From the NCBI GenBank assembly GCA_946415705.1, contig CAMKTN010000021.1, forward strand, positions 1-40,806: a stretch of DNA of 40,806 nt, in the 5' to 3' direction. The DNA comes from an uncultured Prevotellaceae bacterium (lineage in GTDB: Bacteria > Bacteroidota > Bacteroidia > Bacteroidales > Bacteroidaceae). A program made the translations under genes and the position numbers. Under the pieces are notes generated by a model. The model ran no database searches, was not told where the DNA came from, and worked only from the letters and a program-made list of their open reading frames with translations. This document shows positions 22,363 to 31,213 of the stretch, in pieces (position 1 is the stretch's first letter; each line of letters begins with the position of its first letter).

Positions 22363-23580
22363 TTATTCTTGTATTTCGGTAAACATGAACGCGCCCGTGA
22401 TGTCATTGAAGAATATCTGATAGCTACCCTTTTCAGCAGGTATCTTGTTTCCGCCCACGGTGGCGATGCCGTATGGGAATGCGTCAGTACCCCACGTCGT
22501 GCCGTTGTCTGACTCCAAGAGCAACTCTGCAGAAGCTGACAGGGTGATGGTGCCAAACCAGTCGTGGTTCTCCACCTCCGGCTTCGTATTCATGGCCGTC
22601 AGCGTCACGTCACCAATCTTAATGGTGCTGAAGACGGCTGGGGCTTCATCGGGCTCGTAGGCCTCAATCTTCAGTTCCTCGTCGCCCTCCTTGGTGTCGT
22701 CAAGTGTCAAACGATAGAATCCAGGAGCGTCAACGGTGATGTTGCCCTTGTCGTCGCCGCCGTTACGGGATACGTAGCCTTCTCCGTCGGTGAAGGTGTG
22801 ACCGTCGCCGCACATGCCATACATCCATGGGCTGGCGTTCTTGGCAGTAGGATGATTGGAAACGCCCCTCGGTGAAAGTATCTTCATACCGCTCTCACCG
22901 GTTGTGTAGAAGTAACCTACGTATTCGATGGTACCCTTGCCGGTGAAACGGTTGTACTCCTCATTAGGCTTCACGTACATAGGAATCATACCCTTGCCGA
23001 TATTGCCGTAGTCAGCTCCGGCCCAGCTGCCATCGCCAATAAAGTCTCCAACCATGTACCAGAGTTCAGGCAGGGCCTCCTTCAGATAGTAGGCAGTGAC
23101 CTTGAAGGACTGTACGTTGGAATAGACGTAGTTCTCGGCATTGCTCATGTTGGTCGGGCATGCCACCATGCGGACGAACAGCGTGATTACCTCATCCCAA
23201 TCAATCGAAGGCAGGTCTTCAGTAATGTTACGTATCTTCATGATGCCCAGGTCAATCTCGTTGGCAGGCGCATCGTAAATGATGGACTTGCCTTTCGTGT
23301 CGGTAGTCGCAATCTTGGCGGCATCGGCGAAAGTCTGGTCCTCGGATATCTCAATCCAATAGGTGGTCTCCGTCGGGAAGCCGTAGTCGGGTGCTGCCTT
23401 GGCCTGGAACTTGATGGACTCGCTGTTCTTCAGATTGACCACATTGGAGCCTATTTCAGGAACCAGCAGCTCAAAAGACTTGGGCACGCTGACGATGGGG
23501 TTGCTGTCGCGGTCGGACTCACAGGAAGAGAGAGCCAGGATTCCCATCAGCGCAGTAGCCAGTATATTCAGTTTTTTCAT
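22363..23580 (-). CDS. susE: SusE-like outer membrane starch-binding lipoprotein
   Basis: The 405-residue lipoprotein has lipobox LALSSC (Cys near residue 20) followed by ESDRDSNP. An N-terminal SusE-type domain (FELLVPEIGSNVVNLKNSESIKF style) and C-terminal beta-rich modules with aromatic residues (LWYMVGDFIGDGSW, EYVGYFYTTGESGMKIL) follow. It is the gene directly after susD, as in the Bacteroides starch operon. The role is surface starch binding in complex with SusCD; the exact number of binding modules is not certain from sequence alone. Confidence 0.82.
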   Translation of the reverse strand: MKKLNILATALMGILALSSCESDRDSNPIVSVPKSFELLVPEIGSNVVNLKNSESIKFQAKAAPDYGFPTETTYWIEISEDQTFADAAKIATTDTKGKSIIYDAPANEIDLGIMKIRNITEDLPSIDWDEVITLFVRMVACPTNMSNAENYVYSNVQSFKVTAYYLKEALPELWYMVGDFIGDGSWAGADYGNIGKGMIPMYVKPNEEYNRFTGKGTIEYVGYFYTTGESGMKILSPRGVSNHPTAKNASPWMYGMCGDGHTFTDGEGYVSRNGGDDKGNITVDAPGFYRLTLDDTKEGDEELKIEAYEPDEAPAVFSTIKIGDVTLTAMNTKPEVENHDWFGTITLSASAELLLESDNGTTWGTDAFPYGIATVGGNKIPAEKGSYQIFFNDITGAFMFTEIQE

Positions 23581-23608
23581 AGTCGTTACTGTTAAATGTC
23601 ATTGTTGA

Positions 23609-25249
23609 TTAATAACCAGGATTCTGATGCCCCTGCAGATTGGGGTTTGCATTGATATCGCTGTTGGGTATTGGATAAATGTTGAAGTGCTTGTCGAACG
23701 GAGTGCCCTTCTCAGTGCCGCCCATCCATTCCCACTTGTACTCGCTCTGGCCTCCGAACTTGCCGAAGCGTACCAAATCCATACGCCGACGGCCCTCGAA
23801 ACCGTACTCACGGCTCCACTCGTCGCAGATCTGACTGAGCGTGAAGCTGGCATCGCCCGTGTAGCCGTAGCTGCCCTTGGCGCGGCTGCGTATCTTCTTG
23901 ATGGCATTCAAGCCTTCGGGCGTGCAATTACCGCCGTTCAGGCGTGCATCGGCTTCAGCGATGTTCAGGTAAGCCTCTGCGGCACGCATCATCGGGAAGT
24001 CCGTGTCAACAAACTGTGTGTGCTTGGGCTGTGAACCGTCAGCATATACGTTCAGGAACTTCACATAGGCAAAGCCCTTGGTGAAGTCGCTCTCCTTAGT
24101 GATGCTCAGCGTGTGGCCGATATTGTAGAACAATGCGCGGTCGTCAGCACCTGAGATTTTCACATCCTCGGGAGTGCCAGTAGCATATCCTCCAGCGGGG
24201 AAGAACTTGTTCACGAACTGCGAACGGCAGTGGTTGCCACCCCAGTTCTCCTTCGAGCCGTAAGGATAGTTGTCCTTGATCTTGTCGTTGCACGTGGAAG
24301 CAATAATGAACAACGCGCCGCCCCACGTCTGCGTATCTACACCGTCGTGAATAGCAGGCAGTATAATCTCCTTCTGGGCGCCGTTCTTGTCGTTGTCGGC
24401 CATGAACAGCAACTGATAGGGAGAATAGCTGTAATCGCTGGTGGTCACGATGTCATAAGTGCCGTCGGTAAGAATCTTCTTGGCATAGTCCTTGGCGTTT
24501 TCCCACTGCGCCGTGCCGGTATAGACCTCGGCGTTCAGGTAGATACGGGACAGCAGCAGCCACGCGGCTGCCTTGTCGGCACGGCCGTAGGCAACGCGCT
24601 GTGCGGGGTCTTTCAGGATATCCGAGCCACTGCCTTCGCCTATGATGTCCTTCAGCTCGCTTTCAACGAACTTGAAGATCTCGCTGCGCGTAGCGTATGG
24701 GGCGGGATCGGTGGTGACGACGGTAACGAACGGAACGTTGCCGTACAGGTCCATCAGATGGGAGTAGTAGAAGGCGCGGAGGAAACGTGCCTCAGCACGC
24801 TGGGTCAGCGTCTTTTCGTCGCTGGCGTCTGCTGTCTGCTCCAGGAAATAGTTGGCTACCGTAATGCCGAAGTACAGACGGTAGTAGAGGGCCTGCATCA
24901 TCGGGTGAGTATCGCTCCATGAGTTGTGGTTGAATTCGGGGATGCCTGCGTCGCCCCAGATGCAGTGCGCCTCATCGGTCGGCAGCTCGTTGGCGTTCCA
25001 CAGCTGACGGATAAGGCTCGACGTGCCTTCGTCTATGTCGTCAATGTCGCCATTGCCGTTAGGACCGGTCTGGCCGGTTACTACCATGTTAGCATATATC
25101 TTGCTGAAGATGGCATCCATGTCGGGGGTCTGAACCTGCTGCGGGTTGATGTTCTCTACGTCCAGGTCGTTCACACAGGCTGTGTAGCTTAGCGTCAGGA
25201 CGGCCAGTGCAGCAGCCGACAAAATATCTTTTATATTGAATCGTTTCAT
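23609..25249 (-). CDS. susD: SusD/RagB-family nutrient-binding outer membrane lipoprotein
   Basis: The 546-residue lipoprotein has lipobox SYTAC (Cys near residue 25) and the SusD/RagB features: a helical TPR-rich core (LTQRAEARFLRAFYYSHLMDLYGNVPFVT) and the C-terminal block IRSRAKGSYGYTGDASFTL ... EYGFEGRRRMDLVRFGKF. It forms the lid over the SusC barrel and captures malto-oligosaccharides. It starts 22 bases after the susC stop, in the same operon. Substrate is inferred from the surrounding starch genes. Confidence 0.95.
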   Translation of the reverse strand: MKRFNIKDILSAAALAVLTLSYTACVNDLDVENINPQQVQTPDMDAIFSKIYANMVVTGQTGPNGNGDIDDIDEGTSSLIRQLWNANELPTDEAHCIWGDAGIPEFNHNSWSDTHPMMQALYYRLYFGITVANYFLEQTADASDEKTLTQRAEARFLRAFYYSHLMDLYGNVPFVTVVTTDPAPYATRSEIFKFVESELKDIIGEGSGSDILKDPAQRVAYGRADKAAAWLLLSRIYLNAEVYTGTAQWENAKDYAKKILTDGTYDIVTTSDYSYSPYQLLFMADNDKNGAQKEIILPAIHDGVDTQTWGGALFIIASTCNDKIKDNYPYGSKENWGGNHCRSQFVNKFFPAGGYATGTPEDVKISGADDRALFYNIGHTLSITKESDFTKGFAYVKFLNVYADGSQPKHTQFVDTDFPMMRAAEAYLNIAEADARLNGGNCTPEGLNAIKKIRSRAKGSYGYTGDASFTLSQICDEWSREYGFEGRRRMDLVRFGKFGGQSEYKWEWMGGTEKGTPFDKHFNIYPIPNSDINANPNLQGHQNPGY

Positions 25250-25271
25250 AGTTCTTTCTGTCTTTAAGTGA

Positions 25272-28200
25272 TTAGAAGCTCAGGCTAAGTCCGATTACAG
25301 TCGTGAATGGACGTGGATAAAGCGAGTTGTCGATGCCGCTGGCAATCTCCGGATCCACGCCGTCATACTTCGTGATCGTGAAAACATTCTGCACCGTAGC
25401 ATACACACGTCCACTGATGCCGTTGTACTTCTTGCCCTTGAACAGCCGGTCGAAGGAGTAGCCCAGCGTGATGTTGTCCATCTTCAGGAACGAGGCGTTC
25501 TGCACGAAGTAGTCCGAGAAGAACTGCTCCGTCAGTGGGTTCGTCAGTCCTAACTCAACAGCCTCCTTCGGACGGTTGCTCAGGTAGCCCAGCGAGTAGA
25601 TGGCACCCTGGCCTACGTTCAACGAGCCTGCCAAGTTGTCGTTATACACGTAGTTGCCCAGACTTGCACGCATCGAGAAGCTCAGGTCCCAGTTCTTGTA
25701 CATGAGCTTCGAGCCCAGACCCATCGTGACGTCCGGCGTCGGCTTGTAGTAGAAGTAGCGGTCGCCGCTGTCCAGATAGCCGTTACCGTTGCGGTCAACG
25801 TATGTGTTGGGGATGATGTTGCCGTTCTGGTCGTATGCTTGTTGATACACGTAGAACGAACTTGCTGCATGGCCTACCGCGTGCGCCTGAATGTTGCCGC
25901 CCGTTCCGGCACTGATGCCGCCGGTCTCCACATAGTAGTTGTCGCCGCTGCCGCTCACCAATTCGTCTATCTTGTTTTTGTTGTAGGTGAGGTTGTAGGA
26001 GATTTCCCAACGCCAGTCCTTCGTCTGGATCGGACGCGCAATGACTCCCAACTCAAAACCCGTGTTATGCAGCGAACCGATGTTGCTCGTGATCTTGTTG
26101 CGGAAGTTCGAGCCCGCAGGCACATAGACGGAGTTAATCAGATCCTTCGTCTTACGGTAGTACCAGTCAGCAGTCAGCTCCAGACGGTTGTTCAGGAACG
26201 ACACATCCAGACCTACGTTCCATGTCGTGGTCTTCTCCCACGTCAGGTCGGGGTTGTAAGCATCCGGACGGTACGTCACGCCGTTGTTCAACCCGACATT
26301 ATAATATGCGTGCGCCGCATTAGGCGTGTATGTGGGTATATAGGTGTAGTCGCCTATGCCTTCCTGCTGGCCGGTGACACCCCACCCTAAGCGCAGCTTC
26401 GCATCGCTCAGGAAATCCACATCCTTCAGGAAGGACTCCTCCTTCAACCTCCAGGCAAGGGCCAGTGAGGGGAACACGCCCCAGCGGTTGCCCTTCGCAA
26501 AGCGTGAGGAACCGTCGCCACGCAGTGTGAACGTCAGCAGGTAGCGGTCCAGCAGCGTGTAGTTCAAGCGGCCGAAGAACGACACCAGGTAGTTCTCGCT
26601 CTTATACATCGTCTCAGTAGTCGGAGCATCGTAGCGACCGCCGTTTTCGTCCTTGTAGTAAATGAAGTTGCCGGTTTCAGCGCCTGTAGCGTCCGTCTCC
26701 TTATAGCCCAGCTCGCTCGTCGCAGGGTACTGGCCCCAGCCGTCGTAGTCGCTCTTCACGTGGAAGTGCTGCCATTCGTAGCCGGCCATCACATCCAGGT
26801 GGTGGGCCTTGCCCAGGTCCTTCGTATATTGTGCGTATGCGTTCAGCGACAGGTTATACGAGTCCTTCTTCGTCCAGCCGTCATAGCCGAAGTAGTTATT
26901 TGTCGTAGAGTACGGGCTCACCGTCGTCGTCTGCTTGCCGGTCGAGATGTCCATACCGCCGTTCACGTGGAGATGCAGGTCCTCCAGACCGTGGATGGCA
27001 TAGTCCAACTCAATGTTGCCCATCAATGTCTTCGACGTCGCACGGTCGTCCTTCAGGTCCAACAGCGAGACGGGGTTCGATGTCGCGTTGCGGTTGCTCG
27101 ACTGCAGCCATGTCTTATCCATGTAGGTGGCCGCCGTGTACCATTGTGCATAACCGCCAAAGTACTTGTTGTAGATTTCATTGTCGGTGGCCGTGACGGG
27201 CTTCGTCGGATCCATGTAGCGCGCTGAGCCGATGGCACCGCCGTCTGCATAGCGGTTCTTTGCTATCATTCCCTTTCCGTTGATGTTCAGCTTTAGGTGG
27301 TCGTCCAGGAAGCTCGGCGACAGATTCACGCTCGCCGTGTAGCGCTCGAACTTAGAGGTCTTCACGATGCCTTGGTTGTTCGTATAGCCCAGCGATACTC
27401 GGTAGGGCATGTGCTTCAGGCCGCCTGCCAGTGTGATGTTGTGGTCTGTCGAGACCGTTGTACGGTATATCTCGTCCTGCCAGTCTGTATCGGCAAACTG
27501 CTGTTCCCCGAACGTGTAGTCTCCCTTGTAGCCCGTCAGGTTGCCGTCCTTGTCGTATTTCGGCGTCACGGTCTCACCGCTAACAGGGTACCAGCCCAGC
27601 TCCTTGTATGCCTTGCTGTCCTCGCCGTATAGCCCCTTGATGAACTCCCTGTACTCCGGACCGCTCATCACGTCTATCGTCTTTTTCTTCGCTGCAATCG
27701 ACACATTACCGCTGTACGTCACCTTCGGAGCAGTGCCAACACGGCCCTTCTTCGTCGTGATGATAATCACACCGTTCGACGCACGGCTACCATAGATGGC
27801 CGTCGCCGACGCATCCTTCAGCACCGTGAACGACTCAATGTCGCTCGGGTTAACCATCGACAGGGGGTTCGCCAGTCCCTGCACACCGTAGTTGTCCATT
27901 GCAAGACCGTCTATCACGATCAGGGGGTCGTTGCTCGCATTCAGCGACGAACCGCCACGAATGCGGATCTGCGAACCGCCACCGGGTGTGCCACCGTCAG
28001 AGATGACGCTCACACCAGCTATCTTACCAGCTATCATGTCCTGAGCCGTCGTCTGCAAACCATGGTTCATCTCGTCCGGTTTCAGTGCCGTCACCGAACC
28101 CGTAAGGTCCGTCTTCTTCGCACGGCCATAGCCAATCACCACCACGCTCTCCAGCACAGTAGCATCGTCCTGCATGGTTATCACCAAGTTCGGAGCTGCT

Positions 28201-28463
28201 TTCACTGTCACGTCTTGATAACCGATAAACGTAACTGTGATGTCAGCACCCCGATTAGCCTTCAGCGTGAAGTTACCATCTACGTCGGTAACTGTACCCA
28301 CCTGAGCGCCTACGACACGTACCGTGGCACCAATGAGGGGTTCACCCTGAGCATCCTTCACATGGCCTTTTACGTCAATTTGCGCAAAGGCTCCTACCGA
28401 AAGGAAGAGTCCCAAAACGAGAACAAGCATCCTAAACGGTAATCTAATGTTTAATTGCTTCAT
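25272..28463 (-). CDS. susC: SusC-family TonB-dependent outer membrane transporter
   Basis: The 1063-residue protein has a signal peptide ending near GAFAQ and a carboxypeptidase-like N-terminal domain (IDVKGHVKDAQGEPLIGATVRV). A plug follows with VVVIGYGRAKKTDLTGSV, RIRGGSSLNASNDPLIVIDG and the SusC signature NPSDIESFTVLKDASATAIYG. A 22-strand barrel ends in an aromatic residue (GLSLSF). It imports malto-oligosaccharides together with SusD, powered by TonB. It is the first gene of the leftward arm, about 60 bases after a TAACTTTG box, with two LacI-type operators further upstream. Confidence 0.96.
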   Translation of the reverse strand: MKQLNIRLPFRMLVLVLGLFLSVGAFAQIDVKGHVKDAQGEPLIGATVRVVGAQVGTVTDVDGNFTLKANRGADITVTFIGYQDVTVKAAPNLVITMQDDATVLESVVVIGYGRAKKTDLTGSVTALKPDEMNHGLQTTAQDMIAGKIAGVSVISDGGTPGGGSQIRIRGGSSLNASNDPLIVIDGLAMDNYGVQGLANPLSMVNPSDIESFTVLKDASATAIYGSRASNGVIIITTKKGRVGTAPKVTYSGNVSIAAKKKTIDVMSGPEYREFIKGLYGEDSKAYKELGWYPVSGETVTPKYDKDGNLTGYKGDYTFGEQQFADTDWQDEIYRTTVSTDHNITLAGGLKHMPYRVSLGYTNNQGIVKTSKFERYTASVNLSPSFLDDHLKLNINGKGMIAKNRYADGGAIGSARYMDPTKPVTATDNEIYNKYFGGYAQWYTAATYMDKTWLQSSNRNATSNPVSLLDLKDDRATSKTLMGNIELDYAIHGLEDLHLHVNGGMDISTGKQTTTVSPYSTTNNYFGYDGWTKKDSYNLSLNAYAQYTKDLGKAHHLDVMAGYEWQHFHVKSDYDGWGQYPATSELGYKETDATGAETGNFIYYKDENGGRYDAPTTETMYKSENYLVSFFGRLNYTLLDRYLLTFTLRGDGSSRFAKGNRWGVFPSLALAWRLKEESFLKDVDFLSDAKLRLGWGVTGQQEGIGDYTYIPTYTPNAAHAYYNVGLNNGVTYRPDAYNPDLTWEKTTTWNVGLDVSFLNNRLELTADWYYRKTKDLINSVYVPAGSNFRNKITSNIGSLHNTGFELGVIARPIQTKDWRWEISYNLTYNKNKIDELVSGSGDNYYVETGGISAGTGGNIQAHAVGHAASSFYVYQQAYDQNGNIIPNTYVDRNGNGYLDSGDRYFYYKPTPDVTMGLGSKLMYKNWDLSFSMRASLGNYVYNDNLAGSLNVGQGAIYSLGYLSNRPKEAVELGLTNPLTEQFFSDYFVQNASFLKMDNITLGYSFDRLFKGKKYNGISGRVYATVQNVFTITKYDGVDPEIASGIDNSLYPRPFTTVIGLSLSF

Positions 28464-28524
28464 CGTTTATTTATTTAGTTAATTTAAATTGGTAATTGTT
28501 TTGATTAGAATGGATTTTCGTTTG

Positions 28525-28532
28525 CAAAGTTA
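28525..28532 (-). promoter_or_regulatory. Bacteroidetes -7 box for the susC operon
   Basis: The minus strand reads TAACTTTG followed by CAA, an exact TAnnTTTG match about 62 bases before the susC start. The nearest LacI-type operator is 54 bases upstream of it. Confidence 0.75.
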
Positions 28533-28570
28533 AGATATGTTTTTAATTCGTTCATACTATTTATGACATA

Positions 28571-28646
28571 AATTCGTTATTATAATAATGCAAACGTTTG
28601 CATTCGTCAATTCGTTATTATAACAATGCAAACGTTTGCATTCGTC
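28571..28646. promoter_or_regulatory. Tandem 38-bp operator repeat with two LacI-type palindromes
   Basis: Two 38-bp direct repeats (28571-28608 and 28609-28646) differ at one base. Each contains the perfect 18-bp palindrome AATGCAAACGTTTGCATT, at 28587-28604 and 28625-28642. The palindrome with central CG is typical of LacI-family operators. The array sits between susC and the lacI-type gene, 54 and 53 bases from their respective -7 boxes, and is very likely the binding site of that regulator. Confidence 0.92.
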
Positions 28647-28695
28647 ATAAGACATAAAAGGAGCGGATAGGAGAACAGGATATTTAACTTTTACA

Positions 28696-28703
28696 TACCT
28701 TTG
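28696..28703 (+). promoter_or_regulatory. Bacteroidetes -7 box for the LacI-type regulator gene
   Basis: TACCTTTG matches TAnnTTTG exactly and lies 26 bases before the ATG at 28730. The second LacI-type operator is 53 bases upstream of it. Confidence 0.78.
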
Positions 28704-28729
28704 TAACGTCAAAAGCAATTAAGGACCTG

Positions 28730-29755
28730 ATGAGTAACATTGTACCCTTAACGATGAAGGATATAGCGCGTGAGTTCGGCATCTCTGTGGCTACTGTCTC
28801 CCGTGCTTTGAAGAACTCACCTTGTATCTCTGAAGAGCGTCGCATAGCGATTCAGCGTTATGCGAAAGAGCACAACTTTATGCCCAATCCAATTGCGGAG
28901 TCATTGCGTTACGCACGTGTGCAGCCGATAAAGACAATAGGCGTAATCATTCCGGAATTCACTCATTTCTATTTTTCATCGGTGTTATCTGGCGTAGAGA
29001 ATGCGGCTAGCAGACGTGGATACCTTGTCATGGTGGCGCAAAGCGAAGAGTGCTACGAAAAGGAAGTAAAGATATGCCAGTCGTTCTATGAGAACAAGGT
29101 ATGCGGCATCATAGTCTCCCAAGCTAAGGACACGTTGAAGTATGACCACTTCAAGATGTTGCAGGAAGCGGGTTTGCCACTGGTGTTCTACGATCGTACG
29201 TGTACGGGTGTGAATGCAAGCCGTGTGGTGGTGGACGACTATATGGGTGCGTTCAATGCTGTGAGCTATATGATAGAGAAGGGTTATACGCGTGTGGCAT
29301 ACTATGGTGCGGGGATGAATCTTGAGATCTCGAAGAACCGTTTCAACGGCTACAAGGATGCTATTCTGAAGCATGGCCTGCGGTTCGACCCTTCGCTGAC
29401 TTTTATGTGTGACAACCGTGCTGATGCGGAAATGATTACTCCGGATGTGCTGCAGCAGCCGGTGCCTCCGAACGGTTTCTTCGCGGTGAATGACGACACG
29501 GCAATCGGAATCCTATATACTGCGAAGCGCATGGGGTTCAAGGTGCCGGAGGAAATCGGGATCTGCGGTTTCACGAACGGCCAGCGCGCGGTAGCGTGCG
29601 ACCCGATGCTGACGACTGTTGAGCAGCGCGGTAGGCAGGTGGGTGAGGAGGCTGCGAGCATACTGATAGACATGGTGGAGGGGCGTATCGCCCCGGGAGA
29701 GGTAGTGAAGCGTGTGGTGAAGACGAAGTTCATTGTCCGCGGAACGACGAGGTGA
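28730..29755 (+). CDS. LacI-family transcriptional regulator of the starch locus
   Basis: The 341-residue protein has a LacI helix-turn-helix (MKDIAREFGISVATVSRALKNSPCISEERR, about 9-40), the hinge helix NPIAESLRYAR, and a periplasmic-binding-protein-like sensor domain beginning TIGVIIPEFTHFYFSSVLSGVE. It most likely senses a maltose-type sugar and binds the palindromes at 28587-28604 and 28625-28642. Bacteroides thetaiotaomicron uses SusR for its starch operon, and no SusR-like gene is present here. An in-frame ATG at 28754 (MKDIAREFG) is an alternative start. It heads the rightward arm of the locus. Confidence 0.93.
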   Translation: MSNIVPLTMKDIAREFGISVATVSRALKNSPCISEERRIAIQRYAKEHNFMPNPIAESLRYARVQPIKTIGVIIPEFTHFYFSSVLSGVENAASRRGYLVMVAQSEECYEKEVKICQSFYENKVCGIIVSQAKDTLKYDHFKMLQEAGLPLVFYDRTCTGVNASRVVVDDYMGAFNAVSYMIEKGYTRVAYYGAGMNLEISKNRFNGYKDAILKHGLRFDPSLTFMCDNRADAEMITPDVLQQPVPPNGFFAVNDDTAIGILYTAKRMGFKVPEEIGICGFTNGQRAVACDPMLTTVEQRGRQVGEEAASILIDMVEGRIAPGEVVKRVVKTKFIVRGTTR

Positions 29756-29763
29756 GGCCCCAT

Positions 29764-29791
29764 AATTGAAAATTGAAAATTGAAAATTGAA
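29764..29791. repeat. AATTGAA heptamer tandem repeat before the MFS gene
   Basis: Four perfect copies of AATTGAA follow the regulator stop closely and end 12 bases before the MFS start. The repeat opens a spurious upstream extension of the MFS reading frame. Confidence 0.92.
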
Positions 29792-29803
29792 ACTAGGAAT
29801 AGT

Positions 29804-31102
29804 ATGAGACAGAAACCTAATTTACCGTTTTGGAGCTTATGGAATCTGAGTTTCGGATTCTTCGGAGTACAAATTGCGTATGCTCTGCAGTCTGCCAACA
29901 TATCGCGTATCTTCGCTACGCTGGGGGCTGATCCGCATTCTCTGAGTTACTTCTGGATACTGCCGCCGCTGATGGGTATTCTGGTGCAGCCAATCGTGGG
30001 TACTCTGAGTGACAGGACATGGACGCGGTGGGGTCGGCGGATACCGTATCTTTTCATAGGTGCGGCAGTGGCGGTACTGGTGATGTGCCTGTTGCCGAAC
30101 GCGGGTTCTTTTGGTCTGACGATCGGCGCTGCGATGATTTTCGGCCTGATAGCGCTGATGTTCCTTGACACGAGCATCAATATGACGATGCAGCCATTTA
30201 AGATGATGGTGGGTGACATGGTGAACGAAGAGCAGAAGGCGAAGGCTTACAGCATCCAGTCGTTCCTGTGTAATGCGGGCAGTGTGGCGGGGTACGTATT
30301 CCCGTTTGTGCTGACTTGGGCAGGTATCAGTAATATAGCGGAGAAGGGTGTTATCCCGGACAGCGTTATCTGGTCGTTCTATATCGGTGCGGCGATCCTG
30401 ATAGTGTGTGTGGTGTATACGACGCTGAAGGTGAAGGAATGGAATCCGGAGGAATACAAGGAGTACAATCCTGTGTCTGAGGAAAAGGAGGAGGGGGCGA
30501 ACTGGCTAACGCTGCTGAGGAATGCGCCTTCGATGTTCTGGAAGGTGGGTTTGGTTCAGTTTTTCTGCTGGTCGGCCTTCCTATATATGTGGAACTATAC
30601 GACGGGTGCGATTGCGGAGGTGGTCTGGGAGACTACGGACCCTGTGAGCGAGCAGTTCCAGGCTGCCGGCAACTGGGTGGGTGTGCTGTTTGCTGTGCAG
30701 GCGGTTGGTTCTGTGGCATGGGCGGCGGTACTCCCGCTGTTCAGGAACACGAAGGTGGGTTACGCTGTAAGCCTGGTTCTTGGCGGCGTGGGTTTTGCGA
30801 TGGTTCCTTACCTGCACGATGCGTATCTTCAGTTCATACCGTTCATCCTTATCGGCTGTGCGTGGGCGGCAATGCTGGCTATGCCATTTACGTTTGTGAC
30901 GAACGCACTGCAGGGCTATGGTCATATGGGTGCCTATCTGGGGCTGTTCAACGGTACTATCTGTATCCCGCAGATTATCGCGGCGCTGTGCGGCGGTTTG
31001 GTGCTGTCGGCGGTAGGGCACCAGCAGTCAACGATGATGACGGTTTCTGGTGTGCTGCTGATTATCGGTGCGGTGTGTGTTGGGAAATTGAAAACTAAAT
31101 AA
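29804..31102 (+). CDS. MFS sugar transporter (maltose/malto-oligosaccharide uptake, GPH/SLC45-like)
   Basis: The 432-residue inner membrane protein has about 12 helices and MFS motifs including VGTLSDRTWTRWGRRIPYLF between helices 2 and 3. It resembles Bacteroidetes MFS permeases in starch loci, which bring malto-oligosaccharides from periplasm to cytoplasm. The frame continues upstream to a TTG inside the AATTGAA repeat; the ATG at 29804 is the better start because it gives RQKPNLPFWSLWNLSFGF, the usual N-terminus. It lies between the regulator and the GH77 gene, which fits delivery of substrate to the cytoplasmic glucanotransferase. Confidence 0.9.
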   Translation: MRQKPNLPFWSLWNLSFGFFGVQIAYALQSANISRIFATLGADPHSLSYFWILPPLMGILVQPIVGTLSDRTWTRWGRRIPYLFIGAAVAVLVMCLLPNAGSFGLTIGAAMIFGLIALMFLDTSINMTMQPFKMMVGDMVNEEQKAKAYSIQSFLCNAGSVAGYVFPFVLTWAGISNIAEKGVIPDSVIWSFYIGAAILIVCVVYTTLKVKEWNPEEYKEYNPVSEEKEEGANWLTLLRNAPSMFWKVGLVQFFCWSAFLYMWNYTTGAIAEVVWETTDPVSEQFQAAGNWVGVLFAVQAVGSVAWAAVLPLFRNTKVGYAVSLVLGGVGFAMVPYLHDAYLQFIPFILIGCAWAAMLAMPFTFVTNALQGYGHMGAYLGLFNGTICIPQIIAALCGGLVLSAVGHQQSTMMTVSGVLLIIGAVCVGKLKTK

Positions 31103-31137
31103 TTGGAGAATTCTTAATATTGGACAATTGGACGATT

Positions 31138-31211
31138 TACAATTAGACAATTTAGGATAGTAGTAATAGTAAAATACAATTAGACAATTTAGGATAGTAG
31201 TAATAGTAAAA
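31138..31211. repeat. Perfect 37-bp direct repeat immediately before the GH77 gene
   Basis: A 37-base unit beginning TACAATTAGACAATTTAGGA and ending TAATAGTAAAA occurs twice in tandem without mismatch (31138-31174 and 31175-31211). The second copy ends two bases before the ATG at 31214, so it forms the immediate translation-initiation region. Confidence 0.95.
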
Positions 31212-31213
31212 CT

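Noticed and set aside
28571..28646. The 38-bp repeat as a site-specific recombination or phage attachment site
   Set aside because: The palindrome has the central CG and symmetry of LacI operators and lies beside a LacI-type gene. No recombinase is nearby.
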